Shown here in pieces: positions 34,725-43,236 of a stretch of DNA of 64,000 nucleotides (position 1 is its first letter; each line of letters begins with the position of its first letter). Source of the DNA: an uncultured Lachnospiraceae bacterium (GTDB lineage: Bacteria; Bacillota; Clostridia; Lachnospirales; Lachnospiraceae); the NCBI GenBank assembly GCA_910579505.1, contig CAJTTZ010000001.1, forward strand, positions 186,001 through 250,000, written 5' to 3'. The position numbers and the translations under genes are program-made. The notes beneath the pieces are model-generated. The model was not told the origin of the DNA and searched no databases. It was given only the letters and a program-made list of their open reading frames with translations.

Positions 34725-35303
34725 ATGTCTGAAAATATAAGGGAGAATAACAGAAGAGAAGGCGGGCGGATACGCAGAGCCGACATATGCCTCATGGCTT
34801 TTTTGATGCTTCTGGCGTTTGGAAGCTTTGTATGGTTTGCCGTGAGCCGGAAGGATGGACAGGTTTTGCGGATATCATGCGACGGACAGGTGGTTGTGAA
34901 TGTGCCGCTGTCACAGATCCTGCCGCAGAAAACGGCGGGGGAGGACGACGGGGAGACAGTTCGTTTTTGTCTGATTCTTTACCCGGAGGAGGGTGTCTCC
35001 TGCGAGTGGTATGAGGCGGATTTTGACCTTGCGTCCATGGTTCCCGCGGGAAGCAGCTACAATCTTCTGGCATCTGACGGAGAACGGATTTGGATGGAAG
35101 CCGCCGACTGCCGGGACCAGATCTGCGTGCACCACATACCCATTGCAGGCGGCGGGGAGAGCATTATCTGTCTGCCGCACAGGCTTGCGGTGGAAATTGT
35201 GGGCGGAGCGGATGAGGAAACTTTGGATGGGGTAGCAGAGACAGAGAAAGCAGACGGAATGGTGTGGAATAAGGGGAGGCGCAGCTATGAGACGAACGGC
35301 TGA
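34725..35303 (+). CDS. NusG domain II-containing membrane protein
   Basis: A 192-residue protein. One membrane helix at about 22-42 (DICLMAFLMLLAFGSFVWFAV) anchors a predicted external NusG domain II (about 48-175: GQVLRISCDGQVVVNVPL and ASDGERIWMEAADCRDQICVHH). Proteins of this type are encoded with Gx-transporter proteins, including the EetA/EetB-like pair of extracellular electron-transfer loci. The next gene is just such a partner and overlaps this one by 17 nt. No ndh2, flavin-transfer or quinone genes lie nearby, so an electron-transfer role is only a possibility. The start codon appears leaderless. Confidence 0.85.
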   Translation: MSENIRENNRREGGRIRRADICLMAFLMLLAFGSFVWFAVSRKDGQVLRISCDGQVVVNVPLSQILPQKTAGEDDGETVRFCLILYPEEGVSCEWYEADFDLASMVPAGSSYNLLASDGERIWMEAADCRDQICVHHIPIAGGGESIICLPHRLAVEIVGGADEETLDGVAETEKADGMVWNKGRRSYETNG

Positions 35304-35805
35304 ACTTGGTTTTTTACTTGCACTTGCGCTGGTCTTATCATATGTGGAGTCCCTGATCCCCTTTTCCTTCGGTATACCCGGAATTAAGCTGGGGCTTCCA
35401 AACCTGATCGTGCTGCTTCTGCTATATGAAAAGCCGAAAACAGGGGGAGAGCGGGAGGCGATTCTGGTGAATGGTCTGCGGATTGTCCTGTCCGGCTTTC
35501 TGTTCAGCAATCTCTACGCCATTTTGTACGCTCTTGCCGGGGCGGCATGCAGTTTTACTGCCATGATTCTGGGCAGGAGAACGAAACGCTTTTCCATGGT
35601 GGGGGTGAGTGTGCTTGGCGGCGTGTTTCACAATGTGGGGCAGCTTCTGGTGGCGATGGCGGTGGTGGAGACTTTTGCGGTTGGCTATTATGCGCCCTTT
35701 TTAATTTTGGCGGGCACGGTGACGGGAGCGGTCCTTGGGATTGTAGGAATGACGCTTTTGCCCTATCTGCGGCGACTTGAAAGGGAAGGAGAACAGGGGA
35801 AATGA
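35287..35805 (+). CDS. Gx transporter family protein (EetB/HepS-like)
   Basis: An integral membrane protein of 172 residues with about five helices and the family signature GIPGIKLGLPNLIVLLLLYE after an N-terminal helix. It belongs to the Gx_transp family (PF07456), often annotated heptaprenyl diphosphate synthase component I, although enzymatic activity is not established for these proteins. In Listeria-type loci its homologue accompanies NusG-II proteins in flavin-based electron transfer. It overlaps the NusG-II gene by 17 nt and the next gene by ATGA, so the three form one tightly coupled operon. Confidence 0.85.
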   Translation: MRRTAELGFLLALALVLSYVESLIPFSFGIPGIKLGLPNLIVLLLLYEKPKTGGEREAILVNGLRIVLSGFLFSNLYAILYALAGAACSFTAMILGRRTKRFSMVGVSVLGGVFHNVGQLLVAMAVVETFAVGYYAPFLILAGTVTGAVLGIVGMTLLPYLRRLEREGEQGK

Positions 35806-36134
35806 GTATCACTGTAAATTTATATTATACGGGCAAAGACGGAAATGCGCGTAAATTTGCGCAGGAGATGGAAGAGAGCGGGACCGCGGCGGCGATTCGC
35901 AGGGAGGACGGAAATTTGAAGTATGAGTATTTCTTTCCCATGCAGGATTCGGAAACGGTGCTTCTGATTGACAGCTGGCGGGACCAGGCGGCTATCGACG
36001 CGCACCATGGGTCTCCCATGATGGAGAAAATCGTATCATTGCGGGAGAAATATGATCTGCACATGAGGGCAGAGCGGTACCGGGATGACGAGGAAGGGCT
36101 GCCTGAACGGGACGAGCAGTTTATCCGAAAGTAA
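35802..36134 (+). CDS. Antibiotic biosynthesis monooxygenase (ABM) domain protein
   Basis: A 110-residue ABM/YgiN-like ferredoxin-fold protein. It begins SITVNLYYTGKDGNARKF and has the family stretch with Trp and conserved His (LLIDSWRDQAAIDAHHGSPMM). Members bind quinols or heme, or act as small monooxygenases. Its start overlaps the Gx-transporter stop by 4 nt. Placement with a NusG-II/Gx pair makes a redox role plausible but unproven. It ends 40 nt before ruvA. Confidence 0.85.
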   Translation: MSITVNLYYTGKDGNARKFAQEMEESGTAAAIRREDGNLKYEYFFPMQDSETVLLIDSWRDQAAIDAHHGSPMMEKIVSLREKYDLHMRAERYRDDEEGLPERDEQFIRK

Positions 36135-36174
36135 AGTGAAAAGAATTTGAGATATATAGAAAGGAAACGGAACC

Positions 36175-36798
36175 ATGTATGCATACATAAAGGGAACGCT
36201 TGCGGAGATTGCGGAGGACGCGGTCGTTGTGGAGGCGGGAGGCATCGGCTATAACATTAAGGTTTCCGCTGCCACGGCGGCGCTTCTGCCGGGCGTTGGC
36301 AACGAGGTGAAAATATATACCTACACGCTTGTCAGGGAGGACGCGTTTGCCCTTTTCGGGTTTTTGACAAGGGATGATCTGGAGATTTTCAAGAAGCTGA
36401 TTGCGGTAAGCGGGATCGGTCCCAAGGGCGGGCTTGCGATTCTCTCGGTGATGGGTGCGGATGATCTGCGGTTCGCCGTTATGGCGGGGGATGCGAAGGC
36501 GATAGCCAAGGCGCCGGGGATCGGTGCGAAGACAGCAGAGCGGGTGATTCTGGAACTGCGGGATAAGATTTCCCTTGAAGATACCCTGAAGGGGCTTGGC
36601 GAGCCGGTGAGCGCTGCGGGATCCGCTGCGGCAGGGGCACAGGGCGGTGACAACCTGATGAAGCGGGAGGCGATAGAGGCGCTTGTGGCGCTCGGCTATT
36701 CCGCTTCCGACGCTACCGCTGCGGTGAAGAAGGTGGAGATCACGGAGGATGCCAACTCAGAGACGATCTTAAAACTCGCGCTGAAACATATGTTCTAA
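36175..36798 (+). CDS. ruvA: Holliday junction branch-migration protein RuvA
   Basis: DNA-binding subunit of the RuvAB complex, 207 residues, normal length. An N-terminal OB-fold domain (about 1-62), two helix-hairpin-helix motifs (about 70-130, VSGIGPKGGLAILSVM and APGIGAKTAERVILELRDK) and a C-terminal RuvB-contacting domain (about 155-207, LVALGYSASDATAAVKKV) are visible. AAAGGAAACGG precedes the ATG. ruvB is not adjacent: it lies 6.4 kb downstream with four genes between. A strong hairpin and a nested palindromic element follow the stop. Confidence 0.98.
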   Translation: MYAYIKGTLAEIAEDAVVVEAGGIGYNIKVSAATAALLPGVGNEVKIYTYTLVREDAFALFGFLTRDDLEIFKKLIAVSGIGPKGGLAILSVMGADDLRFAVMAGDAKAIAKAPGIGAKTAERVILELRDKISLEDTLKGLGEPVSAAGSAAAGAQGGDNLMKREAIEALVALGYSASDATAAVKKVEITEDANSETILKLALKHMF

Positions 36799-36807
36799 CA
36801 GCTCAGC

Positions 36808-36868
36808 CAGAGCATTATTCGTCTGGCAAACTGTGCTTGCACAAATTTGACAGGCGGATGATGCTCTG
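36808..36868 (+). terminator. Long imperfect hairpin after ruvA
   Basis: A 23-nt arm (36808-36830, starting CAGAGCATTATTCGTCTGG) pairs with 36846-36868 (ending GGATGATGCTCTG) through three G-U pairs and one G-A mismatch, with a 15-nt loop. A clear T-tract is missing, so termination is uncertain; it may be a palindromic intergenic unit. Confidence 0.5.
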
Positions 36869-36873
36869 AGGGA

Positions 36874-36945
36874 GCGCCATCTTATGAGCAAAAATAAGTT
36901 GCGAAGCAACGGAGAGCGCCGAAGGCGCGGTTTTGCGAATGGCGC
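36874..36945 (+). repeat. Nested palindromic element before the ABC exporter (copy 2)
   Basis: Outer arms GCGCCAT (36874-36880) and ATGGCGC (36939-36945). Inside are three hairpins: CTTAT/ATAAG (36881-36898), GTTGC-gaa-GCAAC (36898-36910) and GCGCC-gaa-GGCGC (36916-36928). The result is a cloverleaf-like fold in the ABC gene leader. It resembles the elements at 624, 57089, 57569 and 61919 in build but not in arm sequence. Confidence 0.6.
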
Positions 36946-36974
36946 GTGCTGAGCGTTACACGGAGGAACACACA

Positions 36975-38759
36975 TTGATTTTCGGAAAACACATTAACCG
37001 ATATTATATCAAGCACGCACCGCTTTTGCTTGTGGGCATTGCGGCGCTTATTTTTGTGGACTACTTCCAGCTGATCCTGCCGGAACTTTACCGCATCGTG
37101 GTAAACGGCATGAACGGCGGTCTCGTGGAAGTGGGTGGGGAATCGGTGCCTTTTACTATGGATGTGCTGTTAAACGAAGTGTGCCGGCGCGCCATCGTGG
37201 TCATTCTGGTCATGGTGGTGGGGCGTTTTCTCTGGCGCGTCAGTTTTTACGGTGCGGCGGTCAAGGTGGAGACTGATCTGCGAAACCGCATGTTTGACCA
37301 CTGCAAGAATCTTTCGCAGGAATATTTTCAGGTGAACAAGGTCGGCAATCTGATGAGCCTGTTTACGAATGATCTGGACACCATACAGGAGTGCTTCGGG
37401 GACGGTATTCTTATGTTTGCCGACGCCCTGTTTCTGGGGCTGCTGGCCTTTTTTAAAATGTGGAACATGGACAGGAGGCTGACGGGGCTGTCCATGATTC
37501 CCATGGTGATTCTTTTTCTGATCGGGACGGTTTTGTTTAAGGCGATGAAGGCGAAATGGGAGGTCAGGCAGGAGGCTTTTTCCAGACTTTCCGATTTTTC
37601 ACAGGAAAACTTTTCGGGTATCGCGGTGATCAAAGCTTTTGTGAAAGAACTTCTGGAGTTTAAGGAGTTTGAGAAACTGAACCGGGAAAACGAGGATATC
37701 AACGTGGCCTACACCCGTATTTCCATGCTGCTCGATTGTCTGACGTTTTTGCTTGTGGAGTCGGTGATCTGCGTGATCCTCGGTTACGGCGGCTATCTGG
37801 TTTACTGCGGCAGGTTTGACGCAGGGCAGCTTGTGGAATATATCGTTTACTTCAATTCGATCATCTGGCCTGTCATGGCGGTGTCCATGCTAATTGAGAA
37901 GACGTCAAGGGGAAAGGCGTCCTTAAACCGCATCAGTGAGCTTATGGACGCCGAGATCACAGTAAAGGACAGGGAGGATGTGGCGCAGCTTAGTGACATG
38001 AAGGGGGAGATCGAGTTCAGGCACCTTACTTTCCGCTATCCCGACGGGGAGACGGACGCGCTAAAGGATGTCTCCTTTACCATTCACGCGGGAGAGAGCG
38101 TGGGCGTGGTGGGCAGGACCGGCTCGGGGAAGACGATTCTCGTGGATCTGATCCTGCGCGCCTACAATGTGCCGGACGGTACGCTCTTTATTGACGGGCA
38201 TGACGTGAACACGGTCTCCATCCGCTCTGTGCGGGAGGGGTGTTCCTATGTGCCGCAGGACAATTTCCTCTTTTCCGATACCATTAAAAACAATATTTCC
38301 TTCGCGGTGGATGAAGTGGAGGACGCGCTGGTGGAGCGGGCGGCGAAGCTTTCTGACGTGCATGATGACATTGTGGACTTTACAGCCGGGTACCAGACGG
38401 TGCTGGGCGAGCGTGGCGTGACGGTTTCCGGCGGGCAGAAACAGCGGATTTCCATTGCCCGTGCGCTCATAAAGGAGTCGGCGGTATTGATTTTGGACGA
38501 TTCTGTTTCGGCGGTGGATATGAAGACAGAGAAAATTATTTTGAATAACCTTCTGGAGAACAGAAGGGGCAGGACAACGATATTGATTGCCCACAGAATC
38601 TCCACGGTGGAGCAGATGGATAAGATTATTTTCATAGACGAAGGGGGTGTCCGCGCGGTGGGCAGCCATGAGACCCTTTATGAGAACTGTGCGGACTACC
38701 GGCACATGGTCGAACTGCAGCGCATGGAGGAGGAAGAAGGGGGTGAGGCAGATGTATGA
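36975..38759 (+). CDS. ABC exporter half-transporter, first subunit
   Basis: A 594-residue half-transporter: six membrane helices (about 1-320) followed by a nucleotide-binding domain. The Walker A is GRTGSGKT (about 379-386), the signature VSGGQ is intact (about 483), and the Walker B reads LILDDS, so the catalytic Glu is an Asp. TTG 36975 was chosen because GGAGG lies 8 nt upstream; an in-frame TTG at 36933 and ATG at 36939 lack one and lie within the palindromic element. It overlaps the second subunit by 8 nt. Together they should form a heterodimeric multidrug-type exporter. The substrate is unknown. Confidence 0.93.
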   Translation: MIFGKHINRYYIKHAPLLLVGIAALIFVDYFQLILPELYRIVVNGMNGGLVEVGGESVPFTMDVLLNEVCRRAIVVILVMVVGRFLWRVSFYGAAVKVETDLRNRMFDHCKNLSQEYFQVNKVGNLMSLFTNDLDTIQECFGDGILMFADALFLGLLAFFKMWNMDRRLTGLSMIPMVILFLIGTVLFKAMKAKWEVRQEAFSRLSDFSQENFSGIAVIKAFVKELLEFKEFEKLNRENEDINVAYTRISMLLDCLTFLLVESVICVILGYGGYLVYCGRFDAGQLVEYIVYFNSIIWPVMAVSMLIEKTSRGKASLNRISELMDAEITVKDREDVAQLSDMKGEIEFRHLTFRYPDGETDALKDVSFTIHAGESVGVVGRTGSGKTILVDLILRAYNVPDGTLFIDGHDVNTVSIRSVREGCSYVPQDNFLFSDTIKNNISFAVDEVEDALVERAAKLSDVHDDIVDFTAGYQTVLGERGVTVSGGQKQRISIARALIKESAVLILDDSVSAVDMKTEKIILNNLLENRRGRTTILIAHRISTVEQMDKIIFIDEGGVRAVGSHETLYENCADYRHMVELQRMEEEEGGEADV

Positions 38760-40653
38760 GTATTATCCGCTGATCGTCGTGGGAGCGATAGTTGGGCTTT
38801 TTTCCACTGTCCTTCTGATCGCTTACCTGACGGTAAAAGATAAAAGGCAGACGATGGGTTTTGAGAGGCAGATCGGCGACAGGGAGATCCTGGGGCGGCT
38901 TCTGCATTACGCCAGACCGTATCTGCCGCAGTTTCTTCTGGTGGGCGTGGTGATGCTGCTTACCATTGCCTACGATGTGGTCTCCCCTTTCATTATCGGG
39001 CGGATTGAGGAGATCGTCGCGGGAGATTTTGAGATGCCGCGGATCTACCGGGCGATGGCGGTCTATGTGAGCATTCTGATCGTCTCCATGGTGTGCGCAT
39101 ACATACAGGCGGTGGTGCTGCAAAGGACGGGACAGCGGATTATTTCCGTTATGAGGCAGGACCTGTTTGTGAAGATCGAGAGCCTTTCCCACGAGCAGTT
39201 AAACGAGATACCCGTCGGCAAGCTTGTGACCCGCGTGACCAACGACACCAACGCGATCTCCATGATGTTTACCAATCTGCTGGTCAATTTCGTGAAAAAT
39301 ATATTCGTGATCGTGGGCGTTTTCGCGGCTATGCTTGTGTTAAGCTATGAGCTGACGCTGATGATCCTCTGCTTTGTGCCTTTTATCGTGCTGTTTACGG
39401 TGATTTTCCGCAAGTTTTCCAGACGCGCTTACCGCAAGGTGAAGGACTGCACCACGGATATCAACACCTATCTGTCCGAGAATCTTTCCGGCATCAAGAT
39501 CACCCAGATCTTTAACCGGGAGGACGCAAAGATGCAGGACTTCCGGGAAAAGAGTGAAGCGCTTGGAAAAGCGAAGCAGGAGCAGATACTGGTGTTTGGC
39601 ATTTTCCGCCCGCTGGTGTATATGCTCTATGTCAGCTCCATTCTCTGCCTGTTGTATCTGGGCGGAAGAGGGTATCTGGAAAACCAGGTGTTTATGGGAC
39701 AGGTGATCACGAGCGGTATGCTGGTGTCTTTCTACATGTATATTTCAAAGTTTTACAACCCGATCCAGAATCTGGCGGAGCAGTTTAACTGGCTGCAGTC
39801 GGCGCTTGCCTCTGCGGAAAAAGTGTTTACAGTCATGGACCTTAAGCCGCACATCCAGGATGCGCCGGATGCGGTGGAGCTGGAGACGGTGAGGGGCGAG
39901 ATCGAGTTTCGGGACGTGTGGTTTTCCTATGTGGAGGCAGAGTGGGTGTTAAAGGGCGTTTCCTTCCATGTGATGCCGAAGGAGACGGTTGCCTTTGTCG
40001 GTTCCACAGGTTCCGGCAAGACCACGATCCTGTCGCTCCTTTGCAGGAATTATGAGTTCCAGAAAGGGGAAATTCTCATAGACGGGATCGACATACGAAA
40101 GATCAAAATTTCTTCCCTGCGCAGGCATTTCGGGCAGATGCTGCAGGATGTCTTCCTGTTTTCGGGGACGATCCGCAGCAATATCGCGCTGCGGGCGGAA
40201 CATATTTCCGACGAGGAGATCAGGGAGGCATGCCGCTATGTGAATGCGGACCATTTCATTGATAAACTGGAAAAGGGCTTGGATGAAGAAGTGCGGGAGA
40301 GGGGAAACAATTTCTCGGCGGGACAGCGGCAGCTTTTGTCCTTTGCAAGGACCATTGTGCATAAACCGTCGGTGATGATCCTGGACGAGGCGACGGCGAA
40401 TATTGATACCGAAACGGAGCTTCTCATCCAAAATTCGCTGGAAAAGATGCAGAATATCGGGACCATGCTGATGGTTGCCCACAGGCTGTCCACGATTCAG
40501 AACGCGGACAGGATCATCGTGCTTTCCCACGGGAAAATCCGGGAACAGGGCACACATCAGGAACTTCTGGAGCTGCGGGGAAAATACTACCGGCTTTACC
40601 ACTTGCAGTTCAGACGGGAAGAGATGGCGCGGGAGAGTGGAAATGTGAGCTGA
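38752..40653 (+). CDS. ABC exporter half-transporter, second subunit
   Basis: A 633-residue half-transporter with an extra N-terminal helix (MYEYYPLIVVGAIVGLFSTV), the usual six-helix domain and an NBD. Walker A is GSTGSGKTT (about 416-424), Walker B is canonical LDEA, but the signature is FSAGQ instead of LSGGQ. Combined with the first subunit, one composite ATP site is intact (this Walker A/B with the partner VSGGQ) and one is degenerate (partner LDDS with this FSAGQ). This is the asymmetric arrangement of BmrCD/TM287-288-type exporters. ATG 38752 is preceded by GGGGGTGAGG. Confidence 0.93.
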   Translation: MYEYYPLIVVGAIVGLFSTVLLIAYLTVKDKRQTMGFERQIGDREILGRLLHYARPYLPQFLLVGVVMLLTIAYDVVSPFIIGRIEEIVAGDFEMPRIYRAMAVYVSILIVSMVCAYIQAVVLQRTGQRIISVMRQDLFVKIESLSHEQLNEIPVGKLVTRVTNDTNAISMMFTNLLVNFVKNIFVIVGVFAAMLVLSYELTLMILCFVPFIVLFTVIFRKFSRRAYRKVKDCTTDINTYLSENLSGIKITQIFNREDAKMQDFREKSEALGKAKQEQILVFGIFRPLVYMLYVSSILCLLYLGGRGYLENQVFMGQVITSGMLVSFYMYISKFYNPIQNLAEQFNWLQSALASAEKVFTVMDLKPHIQDAPDAVELETVRGEIEFRDVWFSYVEAEWVLKGVSFHVMPKETVAFVGSTGSGKTTILSLLCRNYEFQKGEILIDGIDIRKIKISSLRRHFGQMLQDVFLFSGTIRSNIALRAEHISDEEIREACRYVNADHFIDKLEKGLDEEVRERGNNFSAGQRQLLSFARTIVHKPSVMILDEATANIDTETELLIQNSLEKMQNIGTMLMVAHRLSTIQNADRIIVLSHGKIREQGTHQELLELRGKYYRLYHLQFRREEMARESGNVS

Positions 40654-40654
40654 C

Positions 40655-40699
40655 ATGAAAAAGCTGCCCGGACGAAACGGTGACGAGTCTGCCGGGCAG
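40655..40699 (-). terminator. Intrinsic terminator of the DUF1538/PII operon
   Basis: CTGCCCGG (40664-40671) pairs with CCGGGCAG (40692-40699). On the minus strand the stem is followed by CTTTTTCATG, a T-tract. It lies just past the PII gene and also separates it from the convergent ABC gene. Confidence 0.8.
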
Positions 40700-40714
40700 G
40701 AATAGGGTGGTGCG

Positions 40715-41443
40715 TTAGTTTTGGGTGGGATTTGCCGTTTCTTCCGCTTCGGCGTCCTCCGCCGCATACTGCTCCAACAGGCGCATACCTGCGGTCTCCG
40801 TTACGGGCAGGGAGAAGACCACGGATTTTGCTTTGGAACTCAGTCCCGCGTCCTCCATGATGGCGCGCATAATGGCGTTTTTCTGCTGTTTCTTTACGAC
40901 GATGAAGATGATTTCTTTTTCGGAGGCAAGCGTGACGCCTAAGAATTTGTCCGCGCTTTCCATGCCGGTACCCTTGGCGTGGATTACCGTACCTCCGCCT
41001 GCCTGCATTTTTCTGGCGGCGTCCATGATCATTTCGGTATAACCCTGATTGGCGATGATGACTAAAAGTTCGTATTTGGTATCCTTCAAAACTGTTTCCT
41101 CCCCATTTTCAAAGGTTTCTTCCCCCGTCAGGAAACGGAGCTGGCGAAGACCGCCGATACTGGCAAGCGGAATGATGAACGCGACGCCTGTGCCGGGAAT
41201 GTCGATACGCATTTCCCGTTCCAGACCGCTTTTTAGTTTCTTCCAGGTTGACCGTGTGACGATGGAGAAGATCACAGCTTTTTCCGTGCCGTCCAGACCG
41301 AAATAATCCATCAGCTCGTTGGTGGCGGTTCCGTTTCCCAGTGTGATGAAATTGACAGGGACATTGTATCTGTCGTAAAACGACGCAAATTCCTTCGTGC
41401 GGTCCCTTGTGATGATGGCTGTCATCATATACAGTTCACTCAT
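40715..41443 (-). CDS. Tandem PII-like (GlnB-family) protein
   Basis: A 242-residue protein made of two PII-like halves. The first spans about 1-95 (AVIFSIVTRSTWKKLKSGLE) and the second about 115-225 (YELLVIIANQGYTEMIMDAA; EIIFIVVKKQQKNAIMRAIM). Each has the ferredoxin-like beta-alpha-beta pattern of GlnB/GlnK proteins. GGAGGATATGC lies before the ATG. It begins 21 nt after the DUF1538 stop on the same strand, so it is the probable partner. PII proteins sense ATP/ADP and 2-oxoglutarate and gate transporters. That gating role here is inferred from the fixed pairing. Confidence 0.85.
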   Translation of the reverse strand: MSELYMMTAIITRDRTKEFASFYDRYNVPVNFITLGNGTATNELMDYFGLDGTEKAVIFSIVTRSTWKKLKSGLEREMRIDIPGTGVAFIIPLASIGGLRQLRFLTGEETFENGEETVLKDTKYELLVIIANQGYTEMIMDAARKMQAGGGTVIHAKGTGMESADKFLGVTLASEKEIIFIVVKKQQKNAIMRAIMEDAGLSSKAKSVVFSLPVTETAGMRLLEQYAAEDAEAEETANPTQN

Positions 41444-41464
41444 GCATATCCTCCGTTTTTACGA

Positions 41465-43024
41465 CTAAAGTTCGATAATAACATCTTCCGCCTCGGGTGT
41501 AACCGCCGGCATGAGTCCGGCAAACTGTCCGGCAAGCCGGCGCCTCTTCCTGCCGGATGCCTTCTGCCGCTGGGACAGCAGTCCGAGAAGCTGAATGGTG
41601 ATAAGCGGCGTCATGGCAACCATCGCCACAATGCCGAAAGCGTCCGTCACGATACTGCCGCCGACGGCGCCGCACGCACCCTGCGCGAGGGGGAGCAGAA
41701 ACGCCGCTGTCATGGGGCCGGAGGCAACGCCGCCGGAGTCAAAGGCGATGGCGGTATAAATTTTCGGTACAAAGAAAGAGATGCCAAGGGCAAAGGCATA
41801 ACCGGGAATCAGAAACCACATGACGGAGATGCCCGTCAGCACGCGAAGCATGGCGATGCCAAGGGATATGGCAACGCCCACGGAGAGACAGGTCCCCATG
41901 GAGGAGGCGGAGATGGCGCCGTCGGTGATTTCCTCCACCTGTTTATTAAGCACATAGACGGCGGGCTCTGCCTTTACGATAAAGAAGCCCATAACCATGG
42001 CGATAGGGATCAAAAACCACGGATTGGAGGAAGAGCCAAGTATCTGTCCCAGATAGTTTCCGGCGGGCATAAAGCCTACGTTCACGCCGGTCATAAACAA
42101 AACAAGCCCAAGGTATGTATAGGCAAGGCCGATCAGCATTTTGGAAAGGGTACGTTTCGAAAGTTTAAGTACCGCAAGCTGAAACAGCCCGAAGAAAAGT
42201 ACGATAGGAAAGAGGGAGACTGCAATCTCCGCTATGTAGGTCGGAAATCCCTGATGGAACAGCGACCACAGCTCCACGGAAGTCTCCACGGAGGGAATGA
42301 CCGGCGGCACATAGCTGCTCTCGCCGGGATGATAGATCATACCGAGGATCAGGACCGACACGATGGGACCAATGGAACAAAGTGCCACCAGTCCGAAACT
42401 GTCGTCCGCGGCATGGCGGTCGTTACGGATAGCGGCGACACCCACACCGAGGGCCATAATGAAAGGGACCGTCATGGGACCGGTGGTCACGCCGCCGGAA
42501 TCGAAAGCCACGCTTAAAAAAGCATCCGGCACGAAAAGAGCCAGAACAAAGACCAGTATATAAAAGAAGATAAGCAGGGGCGGCAGGGGGATGCGAAACA
42601 GCATACGAAGCAGGGCGATGACCAGAAAGAGAGCCACGCCGCCTGCCACCGCGCCGATCAGGATACCGTTTGGAATGGAAGGCACCTGCCCGGCAAGAAC
42701 CTGCAGATCCGGCTCGGATACGGTGATAATGAAGCCGAGCAGAAACGAGAGGGATATGATCACGCTGAGTTTTTTGCTTCTGGTCATGCATGTGCCGACC
42801 TTTTCGCCCATGGGAGACATGGCAAGTTCCGCGCCGAGCGTGAAAAACATCATGCCCAGAATCAGCAGGACGGCGCCGATCAGAAAGCATAAAAGAATGC
42901 TGGGGGAGATTGGGGCGACGGAAAAGCACAAAAGGAGCACAATGACAATGATCGGCAGCACCGCCACCAATGCCTCCCGCAGTTTTTCCATGAGTTTTCC
43001 GCGTAAAATCGTTTTTGTCCGCAA
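41465..43024 (-). CDS. DUF1538 family membrane protein
   Basis: A 519-residue membrane protein with about 14 hydrophobic segments arranged as two homologous halves. FDSGGVTTGPMTVPFIMALGVG in the first half and FDSGGVASGPMTAAFLLPLAQG in the second are clear internal repeats. This is a DUF1538 protein, a family of unknown function usually encoded with PII-like proteins. The inverted-repeat topology and paired Asp-Ser-Gly-Gly motifs suggest a transporter. The start is TTG 43024 with GAGGTGG close upstream; ATG 42991 is an alternative. It shares a 212-nt divergent gap with ruvB. Confidence 0.87.
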   Translation of the reverse strand: MRTKTILRGKLMEKLREALVAVLPIIVIVLLLCFSVAPISPSILLCFLIGAVLLILGMMFFTLGAELAMSPMGEKVGTCMTRSKKLSVIISLSFLLGFIITVSEPDLQVLAGQVPSIPNGILIGAVAGGVALFLVIALLRMLFRIPLPPLLIFFYILVFVLALFVPDAFLSVAFDSGGVTTGPMTVPFIMALGVGVAAIRNDRHAADDSFGLVALCSIGPIVSVLILGMIYHPGESSYVPPVIPSVETSVELWSLFHQGFPTYIAEIAVSLFPIVLFFGLFQLAVLKLSKRTLSKMLIGLAYTYLGLVLFMTGVNVGFMPAGNYLGQILGSSSNPWFLIPIAMVMGFFIVKAEPAVYVLNKQVEEITDGAISASSMGTCLSVGVAISLGIAMLRVLTGISVMWFLIPGYAFALGISFFVPKIYTAIAFDSGGVASGPMTAAFLLPLAQGACGAVGGSIVTDAFGIVAMVAMTPLITIQLLGLLSQRQKASGRKRRRLAGQFAGLMPAVTPEAEDVIIEL

Positions 43025-43136
43025 AATGCCACCTCGTTTGCTGATATTTCGATCAAATCCGACAGGTTTTTCGTCAAATGGTTTTTCTATGATATTATCT
43101 TATAATGAATTGGGAGACTTGGCAAGAGTAAAGAGA

Positions 43137-43193
43137 CATTCTCCGCTTGGAAGCATGCGCCGGCGTACCGCTTGCGAAGCGGGTGGGAAAATG
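43137..43193. repeat. Possible nested palindromic element before ruvB (copy 3, weak)
   Basis: An inner hairpin CCGCTT-gcg-AAGCGG (43168-43182) sits between short imperfect outer arms (CATTcTCC at 43137-43144 and GGAaaATG at 43186-43193). An 8-bp CGCCGGCG palindrome (43158-43165) lies inside. The layout is that of the other elements but the arms are weak. Confidence 0.35.
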
Positions 43194-43236
43194 CTATGAT
43201 TAACGTGAAAAATACTTCTAAAAATTAGGTTGTGAT

